Source of the DNA: UBA93 sp964477205 | GTDB taxonomy: Archaea; Micrarchaeota; Micrarchaeia; Norongarragalinales; Norongarragalinaceae | Direction of reading: 5' to 3' | Length of the DNA: 42,948 nt | Assembly (NCBI GenBank): GCA_964477205.1 | Contig: CAYZDE010000003.1 | Coordinates: forward strand, 1-42,948 | Part shown: piece after piece, positions 41,467 to 42,948 of the stretch | Layout of the letters: every line of letters begins with the position of its first letter | Position numbering within the stretch: position 1 is the stretch's first letter | The notes under the pieces: generated by a model | The model's input: the letters and a program-made list of their open reading frames with translations, nothing else | What the model was told of the DNA's origin: nothing | Databases searched by the model: none | Translations under genes and position numbers: made by a program

Positions 41467-41566
41467 NNNNNNNNNNNNNNNNNNNNNNNNNNNNNNNNNN
41501 NNNNNNNNNNNNNNNNNNNNNNNNNNNNNNNNNNNNNNNNNNNNNNNNNNNNNNNNNNNNNNNNNN
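41467..41566. other. Assembly gap of 100 N
   Basis: Exactly 100 unknown bases, the standard placeholder for a scaffold join of unknown length. It falls inside a linker-rich surface-protein gene, where repeats often break assembly. Confidence 0.97.
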
Positions 41567-42948
41567 AACCAAACAACCGTTAATCAAACCATAATGAACA
41601 CTACCGGCCAAGTTGAATCCGTCGAAACCGCATTCGACCGCGACTCTTTTCTCGCCGCCTTACCCGAAGGCGTTGTAACGCGCGCGAAAGGCGCGCCATT
41701 CCTTAGAAAATTCTTTTCCTCGCCGGAGTACAAAGCCGAGCGCTTAGGCCCACTCGTACTCTCTTCAAAGAAAATCGTGCAGTGTGCGATTCAAAGTGAT
41801 TGCATGGCCGAATTCGTCCTCTATAATGACGGCGATGAGGATTTGGAGTTCCCACTCAGTTACTCCACATCCTACTCGCTCCCGGCCTCCGGCGAGGAAT
41901 TTTCAGTTGCAACCAACTGGTCCGAAGGAAACGCCCGCATTCCCTTGGCAATCGAATCAAACGAGTCCTCTTACGCTAATGAAACGCGCTTGAATTACTC
42001 TTACTCGCCTTCGCAAGTGCTGAGCGTGCCCGCTCACGGCTCTACAGTATTCCGCTTGAGCTTCCGCATCCCCGACTACGCGCGCGGCGACTTTAATTTA
42101 ACCCTTTCCACTCCATTCGGCGCGCTCGAATACGACCCGACGGCAATTTCAGGTTGCGGGGCAATAGCTTCCAGCGATTATTATGTACTCAAGTTCGACA
42201 TTTCCGGGAACGGCAATTGCCTCGACATCCGCGCGAACGACGTGACAATCGATTGTAAAGGCAAGTCGATTTCCGGAAACGGGAGCGGTTACGGCGTTTA
42301 CGTTGACCGGCACTGGAACGTGAGCGTAGTCGACTGTGAAATCAAGAACTTCTCCACCGCGGTCTACTACTTCGGAGACAACACGGACGACTGCACTCTC
42401 ACGGGTAATACCGTGTGGAACAACTCGGCGGACGGGTTCTACCTTGAAGACGGCGACCACAACGATTACGGGGGCAACAACGCCAGCTACAACGGGGATT
42501 CGGGCTTCAAGTTCACGGGCTCGGCATCGGCGGACACCGTGAAAGGCGGCACGGTAATTTACAATACTAACGGCTTAACCGTAAACTCGGACGACGCGGA
42601 CAACTTAATAGTGTACACTAGCAAGTTTGCATTCAACACCAAGCGGGGAATTACTTCAACGGACGGCGACTCGAATAATTATTCTTATAATAATGTCTCA
42701 TACAATCTCGAGCACGGCATTTATTTCCTCGGCTCAACCACCCTAAACAATGTATCTTGGAACGATGTGATTGGCAACAGTATTGTGTCCAAGTCTTACC
42801 ACGGGATTTACTTTAATTCTGACGACGTGGACTACAATACTTTCGATAATAATTCGGTTGAAAACAATGGCGGCGTGGAAGTGTATTTAGCGGGCGGCGA
42901 CTCGAATGTATTCTATAATAACACGATAATTGGAGACCAATGCGTTAA
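41567..42948 (+). CDS. NosD-like parallel beta-helix surface protein (partial)
   Basis: The frame is open from the gap to the window end, so both ends are missing. After a domain with extracytoplasmic features (about nt 41700-42140), a right-handed beta-helix begins with CLDIRANDVTIDCKGKSISG. Repeats of about 22-24 residues follow, such as GYGVYVDRHWNVSVVDCEI and NTDDCTLTGNTVWNN. This is the NosD/PbH1-repeat pattern found in archaeal surface proteins and carbohydrate-active enzymes. Asn-rich turns stack in each rung (NSADGFYLEDGDHNDYGG). It probably belongs to the same gene as the frame starting at 40919. No enzymatic residues can be named. Confidence 0.75.

Overview
The window looks like a chromosomal segment of an archaeon. 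It carries both subunits of the archaeal replicative polymerase PolD, a family B polymerase, an Spt5/SecE/FtsZ cluster, an archaeal-type ThrRS with its own editing domain, deoxyhypusine synthase, an ATP-dependent DNA ligase, RtcB and a SelB-like factor. Starts are ATG, GTG or TTG, often behind GGTG-type ribosome binding sites; a few genes seem leaderless behind a TATA box. PolD excludes most Crenarchaeota. The small dispersed operons, very large surface proteins and many small membrane proteins suggest a DPANN-type lineage (Diapherotrites or Micrarchaeota-like), but that placement is inference. A run of 100 N (41467-41566) shows this is a draft assembly.

Layout. 71-1832: ftsZ-secE-spt5, information and division genes in one operon. 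1819-4047 (-): a membrane-anchored protein with an M23 peptidase domain followed by a lytic-transglycosylase domain, both with intact catalytic motifs, which is surprising in a cell without murein. 4127-9293: UPF0147, then PolD DP1 and DP2; DP2 is interrupted by an in-frame TAG. 9295-11592 (-): PolB. 11621-13270: a coiled-coil protein, a membrane protein and a basic protein, all unrecognised. 13368-19737: two tandem secreted surface proteins sharing a C-terminal domain and a PDLP-membrane-segment-basic tail. 19800-20294: ribosomal protein L11, separated from its usual neighbour spt5. 20319-22382 (-): thrS with a possible small Cys-containing protein upstream. 22463-24251: a membrane-domain/SpeD fusion overlapping deoxyhypusine synthase, a polyamine-to-hypusine unit. 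24293-30302 (-): small membrane protein, DNA ligase, large surface protein and YdjM-like protein. 30363-36365: a 2000-residue surface protein related to the 1125-residue one. 36362-39862 (-): an apparent operon of a SpoIIM-family protein (with an in-frame TGA), a small membrane protein, a SelB-like protein and RtcB. 39937-42948: ferredoxin, a secreted protein and a NosD-like beta-helix surface protein split by the assembly gap.

Roughly half of the sequence encodes predicted cell-surface or secreted proteins interleaved with core information genes. The strongest candidates for new biology are the M23-transglycosylase protein, the membrane-anchored SpeD next to deoxyhypusine synthase, the two conserved genes with in-frame stops (one in an operon with a SelB-like factor), and the two families of giant surface proteins. 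I found no rRNA, tRNA, CRISPR array, insertion sequence or recombinase. No gene-free stretch exceeds 300 bases; the longest is 22215-22462, and part of it may code for a small protein.
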